The position numbers and the translations under genes are program-made. This document shows, in pieces, positions 8,030 through 16,145 of a stretch of 64,000 bases of DNA (its first letter is position 1; each line of letters opens with the position of its first letter). This DNA comes from Serratia fonticola (GTDB taxonomy: Bacteria > Pseudomonadota > Gammaproteobacteria > Enterobacterales > Enterobacteriaceae). The stretch covers positions 310,001 through 374,000 of the forward strand of contig NZ_VFMK01000001.1 in the NCBI RefSeq assembly GCF_006715025.1. The letters are read 5' to 3'. The notes under the pieces were generated by a model, which made no database searches, was not told the origin of the DNA, and worked only from the letters and a program-made list of their open reading frames with translations.

Positions 8030-8059
8030 TCGAGCTTCTCCCAGGGGTTTTCCTCATGC

Positions 8060-8184
8060 TATACCCGTCATACTTCGAGTTGCAGGTGCGTTGGCTTTCC
8101 TCACTCACCCCAGTCACATAGTGATCTATGCTCTTGGGGATTCGCGGTGTCGCCGCCTTCCTGCAACTCGAATTATTTTGGGTA
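8060..8184. repeat. ERIC element between yidA and gyrB
   Basis: A 125-bp imperfect palindrome. It starts TATACCCGTCATACTTCGAG, ends CTCGAATTATTTTGGGTAA, and has a central CACCCCAGTCAC and CTTGGGGATTCGC. It lies between the yidA start and the gyrB terminator. Confidence 0.88.
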
Positions 8185-8225
8185 AAACGCGTTTCAGCAT
8201 GCCATGTTAATGCTAAAAACGGCAT

Positions 8226-8261
8226 AAAAAAATCCGCGCGAGTTACCCGGCGCGGATTTTT
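8226..8261 (-). terminator. Rho-independent terminator of gyrB
   Basis: AAAATCCGCG and CGCGGATTTT form the stem of a hairpin 18 bases past the gyrB stop. On the minus strand it is followed by T residues. This ends the dnaA-dnaN-recF-gyrB block. Confidence 0.88.
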
Positions 8262-8278
8262 ATTCGCTCATTAACGCG

Positions 8279-10693
8279 TTAGATATCGATATTCGCTGCT
8301 TTCAGGGCGTTTTCTTCGATAAAGGCACGACGTGGCTCTACGGCATCCCCCATCAAGGTCGTAAACAGCTGATCGGCTGCAATCGCGTCTTTCACCGTCA
8401 CACGCAACATACGGCGTTGCTCTGGATCCATGGTGGTTTCCCACAGCTGTTCCGGGTTCATTTCACCCAGACCTTTATAACGCTGTACCGAAAGACCACG
8501 ACGAGACTCTTTCACCAACCACTCTAGCGCCTGTTCGAAGCTGCTTACTGGCTGACGACGTTCGCCACGTTCGATGAATGCATCCTCTTCGAGCAGGCCG
8601 CGCAGTTTTTCGCCCAGCGAACAGATCTTGCGGTATTCACCACCGTGGATGAAATCGAAGTCTAGCGGATAATCGGTATCTACCCCGTGCGTACGAATGC
8701 GCAGTACCGGCTCAAACATTTGACGTTCACGGTTTTCATTGATCACGAAATCATAGCTGCTGCCATGCTGCTCGTTATCGTTGAGCAATTTCACCAGTGA
8801 TTCAATCCAGGTTTGCACTTTGGCCTGATCGCTCAGATCGTCTTCGTTCAAGGTCGGTTGGTAAATCAGGTTGTTCAGCAACGCGCGCGGATAGCGGCGC
8901 TCCATACGCCCAATCAGCTTCTGCACGCTGTAATGCTCAGCCACCATTTTCTCCAGCGGTTCACCCGCCAATGCAGGTGCTGCACCATTGGTGTGCAGGG
9001 TCGCACCGTCGAGAGCGATCGCGATCTGATACTGATCCATCGCTTCGTCGTCTTTGATGTACTGTTCCTGCTTACCCTTTTTCACCTTGTACAACGGCGG
9101 CTGTGCGATAAACACGTGACCACGCTCGATGATTTCCGGCATCTGACGATAGAAGAAGGTCAACAGCAGCGTACGGATGTGCGAGCCGTCGACGTCGGCA
9201 TCGGTCATGATGATGATGCTGTGGTAACGCAGTTTGTCTGGGTTGTACTCATCACGGCCAATGCCACAGCCCAACGCGGTGATCAGCGTGGCGACTTCCT
9301 GTGAGGACAGCATCTTGTCGAAACGCGCCTTCTCAACGTTGAGGATTTTACCTTTCAACGGCAGGATCGCCTGGTTCTTGCGGTTACGCCCCTGCTTGGC
9401 AGAGCCGCCCGCGGAGTCCCCTTCCACCAGGTACAGTTCGGACAGTGCCGGGTCACGCTCCTGGCAGTCCGCCAGCTTTCCTGGCAAGCCAGCCAGATCC
9501 AGCGCACCTTTACGGCGCGTCATTTCACGCGCTTTACGTGCCGCTTCACGAGCACGGGCCGCATCGATGATTTTACCGACGACGATTTTGGCGTCTGCTG
9601 GGTTCTCCATCAGATAATCCACCAGCTTTTCGTTCATCAGCGATTCGACCGCGGTTTTCACTTCAGAAGACACCAGCTTGTCTTTAGTCTGTGAAGAGAA
9701 CTTCGGATCGGGTACTTTCACCGAGACCACAGCAATCAGACCTTCACGCGCATCGTCACCGGTTGCGCTGATCTTGGACTTCTTGCTATAGCCTTCTTTA
9801 TCCATGTAGTTGTTCAGGGTACGGGTCATCGCGGCACGGAAACCAGCCAGGTGAGTCCCCCCATCACGCTGCGGGATGTTGTTGGTGAAGCAGTAGATGT
9901 TTTCCTGGAAACCATCGTTCCACTGCAACGCCACTTCCACACCGATATCGTCTTTCACGGTTGAGAAATAGAACACCGTTGGGTGGATCGGCGTTTTGTT
10001 CTTGTTCAGATATTCAACGAACGCCTTGATACCCCCTTCGTAATGGAAGTGGTCTTCTTTATCGTTACGTTTGTCTTTCAGACGAATGGATACGCCGGAG
10101 TTAAGGAACGACAGTTCACGCAGGCGTTTGGCCAGGATGTCGTACTCAAATTCGGTGTTATTGGTAAAGGTCTGGTAGCTAGGCCAGAAGCGTACGGTGG
10201 TCCCGGTCTGCTCGGTTTCGCCCACCACTTTCAATGGCCCTTGCGGTTCACCGTGTTTGTAGGTTTGCTCATGTACCTTGCCTTCACGGCGGATCACCAG
10301 TTCTAGTTTCTCTGACAAGGCGTTAACAACGGAAACCCCTACGCCGTGCAGGCCGCCGGAAACTTTATAAGAGTTGTCATCAAACTTACCGCCGGCATGC
10401 AGAACGGTCATAATAACCTGCGCCGCAGAGACACCTTCTTCTTCGTGGATACCGGTTGGGATCCCACGGCCATCATCCTGCACCGAAACGGAGTTATCGG
10501 CGTGGATAGTCACCTGAATGTCGCTACAGTGGCCAGCGAGTGCTTCGTCGATAGCGTTGTCCACGACCTCGAATACCATGTGGTGCAGACCGGTGCCGTC
10601 ATCAGTATCACCGATATACATGCCCGGACGCTTGCGCACCGCATCCAGCCCTTTTAATACCTTGATACTTGAGGAGTCATAAGAATTCGACAT
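8279..10693 (-). CDS. gyrB: DNA gyrase subunit B
   Basis: 804 residues, the E. coli length, from the ATG at 10693 (MSNSYDSSSIKVLKGLDAVR); the upstream in-frame codon is TTG and not needed. It is the ATPase subunit of gyrase, which introduces negative supercoils with GyrA. The N-terminal GHKL ATPase carries EVVDNAIDEA, DDGRGIP and GLHGVGVSVVNALS. The transducer follows, then the TOPRIM domain with EGDSAGGSAKQGR and the metal-binding TDADVDGSHI. The quinolone-region residues D and K (EGDSA, PLKGKI) look wild type. The start lies 18 bases past the recF stop, so the genes are probably cotranscribed. Confidence 0.98.
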   Translation of the reverse strand: MSNSYDSSSIKVLKGLDAVRKRPGMYIGDTDDGTGLHHMVFEVVDNAIDEALAGHCSDIQVTIHADNSVSVQDDGRGIPTGIHEEEGVSAAQVIMTVLHAGGKFDDNSYKVSGGLHGVGVSVVNALSEKLELVIRREGKVHEQTYKHGEPQGPLKVVGETEQTGTTVRFWPSYQTFTNNTEFEYDILAKRLRELSFLNSGVSIRLKDKRNDKEDHFHYEGGIKAFVEYLNKNKTPIHPTVFYFSTVKDDIGVEVALQWNDGFQENIYCFTNNIPQRDGGTHLAGFRAAMTRTLNNYMDKEGYSKKSKISATGDDAREGLIAVVSVKVPDPKFSSQTKDKLVSSEVKTAVESLMNEKLVDYLMENPADAKIVVGKIIDAARAREAARKAREMTRRKGALDLAGLPGKLADCQERDPALSELYLVEGDSAGGSAKQGRNRKNQAILPLKGKILNVEKARFDKMLSSQEVATLITALGCGIGRDEYNPDKLRYHSIIIMTDADVDGSHIRTLLLTFFYRQMPEIIERGHVFIAQPPLYKVKKGKQEQYIKDDEAMDQYQIAIALDGATLHTNGAAPALAGEPLEKMVAEHYSVQKLIGRMERRYPRALLNNLIYQPTLNEDDLSDQAKVQTWIESLVKLLNDNEQHGSSYDFVINENRERQMFEPVLRIRTHGVDTDYPLDFDFIHGGEYRKICSLGEKLRGLLEEDAFIERGERRQPVSSFEQALEWLVKESRRGLSVQRYKGLGEMNPEQLWETTMDPEQRRMLRVTVKDAIAADQLFTTLMGDAVEPRRAFIEENALKAANIDI

Positions 10694-10711
10694 CAACGTT
10701 TCTCGCTCATT

Positions 10712-11797
10712 TTAGTCCTGTGGTTGAACCTCTATTTTACCTTGTTCCACGCGGAACATCTTGCCCTTTTCACCCATCATGTCGGTTACTTGTTCAGCAC
10801 TTACCGCGCTGACAAAAACCTGAGCCTGGGTGGCTTTCAGGCGATCGGCCAGCAACCGGCGACGGCCGGTGTCCAGCTCGGAGGCAAAATCATCAATCAG
10901 ATACAGGCAACGCCGCCCGCTCTGCCGGGTAAGAAACTCACCCTGCGCTAAGCGCAATGCGCACATCAGCAGTTTAAGCTGACCGCGCGATAACAAATCC
11001 TCTACCGGCGTGCCCTCGGCACGGATACGGAAATCCGCTTTATGCGGCCCGAGCGCGGTATAGGTCAACGCCCTGTCACGCTCAAACTGGCGTTCCAGGA
11101 GCTCTCCGTAGTCGCTCTCTTTGTCCCAGCCACGCTGGAAAGAGAAACTCAGGGCAAATTCGGGCAAAAACTGCGCGCAAGTCGCGGTGATATCCGCGGC
11201 AATTGCGTCGCTGTAGGCTGCCCGCCACTCGCTGATACGCTCGGCCAATGGGATCAGTTCCTGATCCCAGGCGCGGATTTGCGCATAGCGACTGACCTGG
11301 CGCAGCGCGGCATTGCGCTGCTTCAGCAACCTTTTCAGGTTACTCCAGGCGGTGAAAAAACCAGGTTCGTTATGAAAACATCCCCAGTCCAGGAAAGCAC
11401 GCCGATATTTCGGCCCGCCATTTAGCAGGGTAAAACCTTCGGGGGTGATCAACTGCATGGGCAATAGCTGAGCAAGTTCGGCCACTTTATGGCCGTCGCT
11501 GCCATCGATGCGCACTTTGCTGTCACCCTGACGGCTTTTGCTGAGTCCTACCGATAATTCACGCTCTGCACCTTCGATCCGGCCATGCAGCACAAACTCC
11601 GGCTGATCGTGACGGATCACCCTACCGGCCTGCAGGCTGCGAAACGCACGCCCATGGCCAAGGGTATAAACCGCCTCCAGTACGCTGGTTTTTCCGCTGC
11701 CGTTGGCTCCCACCAGGAAATTGAACCCCGGCACGGGTGCCAGATCGGCCGCTTCGATATTACGAAAATCTTTAATCAGTAAGCGCGTCAGAGCCAT
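10712..11797 (-). CDS. recF: Recombination mediator RecF
   Basis: A 361-residue SMC-like ABC ATPase that, with RecO and RecR, loads RecA at single-strand gaps. Walker A is GANGSGKTS (residues 30-38), the ABC-type signature is LLSRGQLKLL, and Walker B is YLIDDFASELD. In E. coli recF directly follows dnaN; here about 175 bp with an ERIC element separate them. The start ATG follows GAGATTGC, a weak ribosome-binding site. Confidence 0.97.
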   Translation of the reverse strand: MALTRLLIKDFRNIEAADLAPVPGFNFLVGANGSGKTSVLEAVYTLGHGRAFRSLQAGRVIRHDQPEFVLHGRIEGAERELSVGLSKSRQGDSKVRIDGSDGHKVAELAQLLPMQLITPEGFTLLNGGPKYRRAFLDWGCFHNEPGFFTAWSNLKRLLKQRNAALRQVSRYAQIRAWDQELIPLAERISEWRAAYSDAIAADITATCAQFLPEFALSFSFQRGWDKESDYGELLERQFERDRALTYTALGPHKADFRIRAEGTPVEDLLSRGQLKLLMCALRLAQGEFLTRQSGRRCLYLIDDFASELDTGRRRLLADRLKATQAQVFVSAVSAEQVTDMMGEKGKMFRVEQGKIEVQPQD

Positions 11798-11838
11798 GCA
11801 ATCTCTTTACCGATTCCGGTAAGTTATTCAACCTTACT

Positions 11839-11963
11839 ATACCCTATGGATTTCAAGTTGCAGCTAGGCGGCCAGCCAGCTTATCCCCAGGAGCTTACTG
11901 AAGTAAGTGACTGGGGTAAGCTGGTGCAGCCAACAACGCTGCAGCTTGAAAGACGACGGGTAT
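11839..11963. repeat. ERIC element between dnaN and recF
   Basis: A 125-bp palindrome: ACCCTATGGATTTCAAGTTG at the left, AGCTTGAAAGACGACGGGTA at the right, with core TATCCCCAGGAGCTTAC and GTAAGTGACTGGGGTAAG. These are close matches to the ERIC consensus. It is one of the best-preserved copies in the window. Confidence 0.93.
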
Positions 11964-11972
11964 ATATAAATT

Positions 11973-13073
11973 CTACAACCTCATTGGCATGACGACATAG
12001 GCGGCTGACCTACTGGCTCCGTCCTCGATCTGCACGCTGGAGACCGAATCGGTCAGCAGCAGGCGCACATCTTCACACTTAAGCGCATTCAGCACATCCA
12101 GCACATAGCTGACGTTGAAACCAATCTCCATCTCGGTGCCGTCATAGCTGACATCAAGGATCTCTTCCGCTTCTTCCTGTTCCGGGTTATTGGCGGTGAT
12201 CTTGAGCTGGTTCTGGCTGACGTACAGACGCACACCGCGAAACTTCTCGTTCGACAGGATAGCGGCTCGGGCAAACGCCTGCTTGAGCAGATCGCAACCC
12301 GCTTCCAGCGTCTTGTCCGGATTTTTCGGCAACACGCGGCGATAATCAGGGAAACGGCCATCAACCAGCTTGGAGGTAAAGATAAAATCCCCCACATGGG
12401 CACGAATATTGTTACTGCCGATCTGCACCCGTAACGGGGTATCACCACCGTCTAGCAGACGCACCAGCTCCATCACCCCTTTACGCGGCACGATCACCGA
12501 ATGAGAGGGCAACGGCTGGCCAATCGGCATTGAGCACACCGCCAGGCGGTGACCATCGGTGGCGACCGTGCGTAGCTCTTCCCCTTCGGTTTCAAACAGC
12601 ATACCGTTCAGGTAATAACGCACATCCTGATGGGCCATCGAAAACTGGGTGGCCTCGATCAGACGCTTCAGCGTCGCCTGCGGCAAGGTGAACTCCACCT
12701 CGCTCTGCCAGTCATCCAGGTTAGGGAAATCTACCGCCGGCAATGTCGACAGCGAGAAGCGGCTGCGGCCAGAACGCACCAGCATACGTTCGCTTTCGAG
12801 CGTTACGGCGATCTCTGCACCTTCCGGCAGACCACGGCAGATATCAAAGAATTTACGCGCGGGGACGGTCGTCGCGCCCGCTTCATGGGGCTGAGACAAG
12901 GCAACGCGTGCCACCATCTCCATCTCCAGATCGGTTCCTGTCAGCAGCAGGGAACCTTCCGTCACCTGCAACAGCAGGTTACCCAGAATGGGCAACGTCG
13001 GGCGACCGCCCAGTGGGCTGCTCACCTGTTGCAGCGGTTTTAGCAGATGCTCACGTTCAACGATAAATTTCAT
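11973..13073 (-). CDS. dnaN: DNA polymerase III sliding clamp (beta)
   Basis: 366 residues, the E. coli length. The protein has three topologically equal domains and dimerises into the ring that tethers polymerase III. It begins MKFIVEREHLLKPLQQV and ends SRSAAYVVMPMRL; the C-terminal MPMRL forms part of the hydrophobic pocket for clamp-binding motifs. It starts 5 bases after the dnaA stop, so it is translated from the dnaA operon message. Confidence 0.98.
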   Translation of the reverse strand: MKFIVEREHLLKPLQQVSSPLGGRPTLPILGNLLLQVTEGSLLLTGTDLEMEMVARVALSQPHEAGATTVPARKFFDICRGLPEGAEIAVTLESERMLVRSGRSRFSLSTLPAVDFPNLDDWQSEVEFTLPQATLKRLIEATQFSMAHQDVRYYLNGMLFETEGEELRTVATDGHRLAVCSMPIGQPLPSHSVIVPRKGVMELVRLLDGGDTPLRVQIGSNNIRAHVGDFIFTSKLVDGRFPDYRRVLPKNPDKTLEAGCDLLKQAFARAAILSNEKFRGVRLYVSQNQLKITANNPEQEEAEEILDVSYDGTEMEIGFNVSYVLDVLNALKCEDVRLLLTDSVSSVQIEDGASRSAAYVVMPMRL

Positions 13074-13078
13074 ATGCG

Positions 13079-14473
13079 CTATGACGACAATGTTCTGATT
13101 AAATTGGAGAAATCTTCTTTGATGTCGTGACTTTCCTCACGCAACTGCTCAATCTTCCGGCAGGCGTGCAACACCGTGGTATGGTCGCGGCCACCAAACG
13201 CATCGCCGATTTCTGGCAGGCTGTGGTTGGTGAGCTCTTTTGCCAATGCCATCGCCATCTGGCGCGGGCGGGCAACGGAGCGCGAACGCCGTTTAGACAG
13301 CAGATCCGCGACTTTGATTTTATAGTACTCTGCCACCGTCTTCTGGATATTGTCGATGGTGACCAGCTTTTCCTGCAGCGCCAGCAGATCGCGTAGCGCT
13401 TCACGCACGAAATCGATGGTAATGGCACGGCCTGTAAAGTTTGCGTTGGCGATAACGCGGTTCAGTGCCCCTTCGAGCTCACGCACGTTGGAACGCAGAC
13501 GCTTGGCGATAAAGAACGCCACTTCGCCCGGCAGACGGATATCGTTCTCGTCGGCCTTTTTCATCAGGATCGCCACACGGGTTTCCAGCTCCGGCGGCTC
13601 GATCGCCACCGTCAGGCCCCAGCCAAAACGGGATTTTAAACGATCTTCCACCCCGTTGATCTCTTTTGGGTAACGATCCGACGTCAGAATGATCTGTTGA
13701 TTGCCTTCCAACAGGGCGTTAAAGGTATGGAAAAACTCTTCCTGCGAACGCTCTTTGTTGGCAAAAAACTGAATGTCATCGATCAGCAACGCGTCTACCG
13801 AACGGTAGTAGCGTTTGAATTCTTCAATCGCGTTATTCTGCAACGCCTTGACCATGTCCTGCACAAAGCGTTCTGAATGCATGTAAACCACTTTGGCATT
13901 GGCTTTGCGCGCCATGATGCCGTTACCTACCGCATGCAACAGGTGAGTCTTACCCAGGCCGGTACCGCCATACAGGAACAGTGGGTTATAAGCCCCCCCT
14001 GGATTATCCGCCACCTGCCGGGCCGCAGCACGAGCCAGTTGGTTGGACTTACCCTCAACGAAGTTATCGAAAGTGTGCTTGGGATTAACGTTGGAGCGAT
14101 AGGAAAGCTCCGGGGGTGGCGCCGCATTGTCCCAGCTTGGGCGGGACGGAGCAGCCGTACGCACCACAGGGGCGACCGGCGCACTGCTGACGCTGGCCAT
14201 GACGGTCTGGCTGATGGTCTGAGTCAGTGGCTTGCTGCCCACCTCAAAACGCAACAAAGGCGCATCGGTACCACAGAAGTCATTCAGCAGGCCATTGATA
14301 TTGTTTAAGTACTTATCGCGAACCCAATCCAGCACAAAACGATTGGGCGCATACAGCGCCAGGGTGTTGTCACTCAGTTCCGCCTGCAATGGGCGTATCC
14401 ACATACTAAATTCTGTGGCAGGTAACTCATCCTGCAATCGGGCAAGACACTGCTGCCAAAGCGAAAGTGACAC
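13079..14473 (-). CDS. dnaA: Chromosomal replication initiator DnaA
   Basis: 464 residues from the GTG at 14473 (VSLSLWQQCLARL), the start known in E. coli, with GGAGT 6-10 bases ahead. The frame also opens at a GTG four codons earlier. Domain I (about 1-90) interacts with DnaB/DiaA, and domain II is a Pro/Ala linker. The AAA+ domain III has Walker A GGTGLGKTH and Walker B LLIDDIQF. Domain IV carries the DnaA-box-binding signature GDAFGGRDHTTVLHACRKI. It binds oriC, which lies about 37 kb away in this window, and its own promoter region. Confidence 0.97.
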   Translation of the reverse strand: MSLSLWQQCLARLQDELPATEFSMWIRPLQAELSDNTLALYAPNRFVLDWVRDKYLNNINGLLNDFCGTDAPLLRFEVGSKPLTQTISQTVMASVSSAPVAPVVRTAAPSRPSWDNAAPPPELSYRSNVNPKHTFDNFVEGKSNQLARAAARQVADNPGGAYNPLFLYGGTGLGKTHLLHAVGNGIMARKANAKVVYMHSERFVQDMVKALQNNAIEEFKRYYRSVDALLIDDIQFFANKERSQEEFFHTFNALLEGNQQIILTSDRYPKEINGVEDRLKSRFGWGLTVAIEPPELETRVAILMKKADENDIRLPGEVAFFIAKRLRSNVRELEGALNRVIANANFTGRAITIDFVREALRDLLALQEKLVTIDNIQKTVAEYYKIKVADLLSKRRSRSVARPRQMAMALAKELTNHSLPEIGDAFGGRDHTTVLHACRKIEQLREESHDIKEDFSNLIRTLSS

Positions 14474-14600
14474 GGCGGACTCCACTCGAACAAGATCAAT
14501 AAAAAGAAAAGAATCAGGCTACTTTTTTATAACTCATGATTTTTGACACACGCCCGGCATCGGTTGAAAAACCCTAGAGCATGCGAACCGCCTTTCACGG

Positions 14601-14725
14601 TTTACCCATCGTCTTTCGTGTTGCAGCGTTACTACCGGCACTTCCTCAGCCAAGTTACTGACTTCAGTAAGTTCCAGAAGATGAGTGAGCGGTTCACCTG
14701 GCTGCAACTGGAAATTCATCGGGTT
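14601..14725. repeat. ERIC element in the dnaA leader
   Basis: A 125-bp ERIC copy with ends TTTACCCATCGTCTTTCGTG and CTGGAAATTCATCGGGTTTA. The core is somewhat diverged (CCAAGTTACTGACTTC, CAGAAGATGAGTGAG). It lies between the presumed dnaA promoters and the dnaA start, so it is part of the mRNA leader. Confidence 0.85.
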
Positions 14726-14825
14726 TATGTCCCTGACGATCCCGCTTTAGGATCGTGATCGGAATGACGGATCATAGCGCAATCCGAGGAAGAGATCCTC
14801 CCCTTCATCACAGATTAGATCCATT

Positions 14826-14834
14826 TTATCCACA
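14826..14834 (+). promoter_or_regulatory. DnaA box in the dnaA promoter region
   Basis: A perfect high-affinity DnaA box, TTATCCACA. Together with the box at 14936 it fits autoregulation of dnaA. Confidence 0.85.
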
Positions 14835-14935
14835 GCCCCGCTTCCATGGCGCTTTTTTACACAAAATCCTGTCAGCGCCGATGAGATCTAAGCCTGTAGC
14901 ACAGGGTTTTTACACAACTTTCAAGTTATACCTTG

Positions 14936-14944
14936 TTATCCACG
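14936..14944 (+). promoter_or_regulatory. Second DnaA box
   Basis: TTATCCACG, one mismatch from the consensus, 102 bases from the first box and in the same orientation, upstream of the candidate dnaA -35. Confidence 0.7.
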
Positions 14945-14984
14945 AGGATCCTCGCATAAAACACCCAGGATCGTACCGGGATCC

Positions 14985-15013
14985 TTGCGATTTACCCCTG
15001 AGTCCGTATAATC
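14985..15013 (+). promoter_or_regulatory. Distal rpmH promoter
   Basis: TTGCGA, 17 bases, TATAAT on the plus strand. It points to rpmH, divergent from dnaA, and lies about 390 bp from the rpmH start. Confidence 0.7.
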
Positions 15014-15134
15014 CTTGCCCTACGTGTGATACCTGGTTCCTTAATGGTGCGTCATTAGCCAGACAGGATTCTGCGGTGAGCACGGGCCAACGGCGGATTT
15101 TACGCCGTCATTGGCAGACAACCAGGTAGGCTGC

Positions 15135-15256
15135 ACCCAATAGATTTCGCGTTGCAGGCTGGCGGCAACTGAGCCCATCCTGAATCCTTTACATGGGTAA
15201 AAGATTCAGGTGAACGACAGCGGCCAACACCCACTGCAGTGTGAAAGATGAAGGGT
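15135..15256. repeat. Degenerate ERIC element upstream of rpmH
   Basis: Left end ACCCAATAGATTTCGCGTTG and right end CAGTGTGAAAGATGAAGGGT match ERIC ends. The centre (TCCTGAATCCTTTACATGGG, AAAAGATTCAGG) is a short inverted repeat replacing the usual CCCCAG core. It separates the two rpmH promoters. Confidence 0.7.
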
Positions 15257-15270
15257 TCGCGTGATGTGAA

Positions 15271-15299
15271 TTGACTCAGGACTGTACAATTATTACAAT
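15271..15299 (+). promoter_or_regulatory. Proximal rpmH promoter
   Basis: TTGACT, 17 bases, TACAAT: a good sigma70 promoter about 105 bp ahead of rpmH. It should drive rpmH-rnpA and probably part of yidD-yidC. Confidence 0.8.
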
Positions 15300-15403
15300 C
15301 CCGCCTCTTTATGTATTGCGATTGAGGCGTCGGTCATCTTCACGCCGAGTAGCCAAACGCGTTTACTGATCAGTAATTATTTTAAGTTTAGGTAGAAATC
15401 GCC

Positions 15404-15544
15404 ATGAAACGCACTTTCCAACCGTCCGTATTGAAGCGCAACCGTAGCCACGGTTTCCGTGCTCGTATGGCCACCAAGAATGGTCGTCAAGTTCTGGCCC
15501 GCCGTCGTGCGAAAGGCCGTACTCGTCTGACTGTTTCTAAGTAA
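15404..15544 (+). CDS. rpmH: 50S ribosomal protein L34
   Basis: A 46-residue, highly basic protein: it starts MKRTFQPSVLKRNRSHGF and ends RTRLTVSK, the same length as E. coli L34. It is a component of the large ribosomal subunit near the 5' end of 23S rRNA. AGGTAGAAATCGCC precedes the ATG. First gene of the rpmH-rnpA-yidD-yidC cluster. Confidence 0.98.
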   Translation: MKRTFQPSVLKRNRSHGFRARMATKNGRQVLARRRAKGRTRLTVSK

Positions 15545-15562
15545 TAAAAGCTAACCCGCTGA

Positions 15563-15922
15563 GTGGTTAAGCTCGCTTTTCCTAGGGAGTTACGTTTGTT
15601 AACTCCCACTCATTTCACTTTCGTCTTCCAGCAGCCACAACGGGCTGGCACGCCGCAAATCACCATCCTCGGCCGCCTGAACCAGCTGGGGCATCCCCGC
15701 ATCGGTCTTACCGTCGCCAAAAAACACGTCAAACGTGCGCATGAACGCAATCGGATCAAACGCCTAACCCGCGAAAGCTTCCGTTTACGCCAGCACGAAT
15801 TACCGGCGATGGATTTTGTCGTGGTAGCCAAAAAAGGGATCGCGGATTTGGATAACCGTGCACTGACGGAAGCTTTGGAAAAATTATGGCGTCGCCACTG
15901 TCGCCAGGCTCCCGCATCCTGA
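15563..15922 (+). CDS. rnpA: Ribonuclease P protein component
   Basis: 119 residues starting with GTG at 15563 (VKLAFPRELRLLTP), as in E. coli. This is the basic C5 protein that helps the RnpB RNA remove 5' leaders from pre-tRNA. The RNR motif region is AHERNRIKRLTRESFR, with basic residues facing the RNA. It follows rpmH by 18 bases, and its last 37 bases overlap yidD in another frame. Confidence 0.97.
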   Translation: MVKLAFPRELRLLTPTHFTFVFQQPQRAGTPQITILGRLNQLGHPRIGLTVAKKHVKRAHERNRIKRLTRESFRLRQHELPAMDFVVVAKKGIADLDNRALTEALEKLWRRHCRQAPAS

Positions 15923-16143
15923 TAGGGCTGGTTCGGGCGTATCAGCTCGTACTCAGTCCGCTGCTTGGGCCGCGCTGTCGCTTCCAGCCGACATGTTCTC
16001 ATTACGCAATTGAGGCATTACGCAGGTTTGGCATGTTAAAAGGCAGTTGGTTGACATTGAAACGCGTATTAAAATGCCACCCTTTGAACCCAGGTGGCGA
16101 TGATCCCGTGCCGCCGAAAACCGACGATAACAGAGAACACTAA
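15886..16143 (+). CDS. yidD: Membrane protein insertion efficiency factor YidD
   Basis: 85 residues with an amphipathic N-terminal segment and the family cysteines in GPRCRFQPTCSHYA and KCHPLNPGG. It is thought to assist YidC at the inner membrane. It overlaps rnpA by 37 bases and ends 2 bases before yidC, which implies translational coupling of the three genes. Confidence 0.95.
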   Translation: MASPLSPGSRILIGLVRAYQLVLSPLLGPRCRFQPTCSHYAIEALRRFGMLKGSWLTLKRVLKCHPLNPGGDDPVPPKTDDNREH

Positions 16144-16145
16144 CG

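Larger units (their letters stand above)
14738..14983. promoter_or_regulatory. dnaA control region with dense GATC sites
   Basis: Ten GATC sites occur in 246 bp (at 14738, 14751, 14757, 14770, 14794, 14818, 14885, 14947, 14969 and 14980), against about one expected. In E. coli, Dam-methylated GATC clusters at dnaA and oriC are bound by SeqA for sequestration after replication. A possible minus-strand promoter is TTGAAA (plus 14919-14924) with TGCTAC (plus 14896-14901), a weak -10. Confidence 0.7.

Noticed and set aside
8019..8225. 68-codon minus-strand open frame between yidA and gyrB
   Set aside because: Made of ERIC sequence; such palindromes often give chance open frames.
13079..14485. 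dnaA starting at the GTG at 14485
   Set aside because: The known enterobacterial start is the GTG at 14473; the upstream GTGGAGT is its ribosome-binding region.
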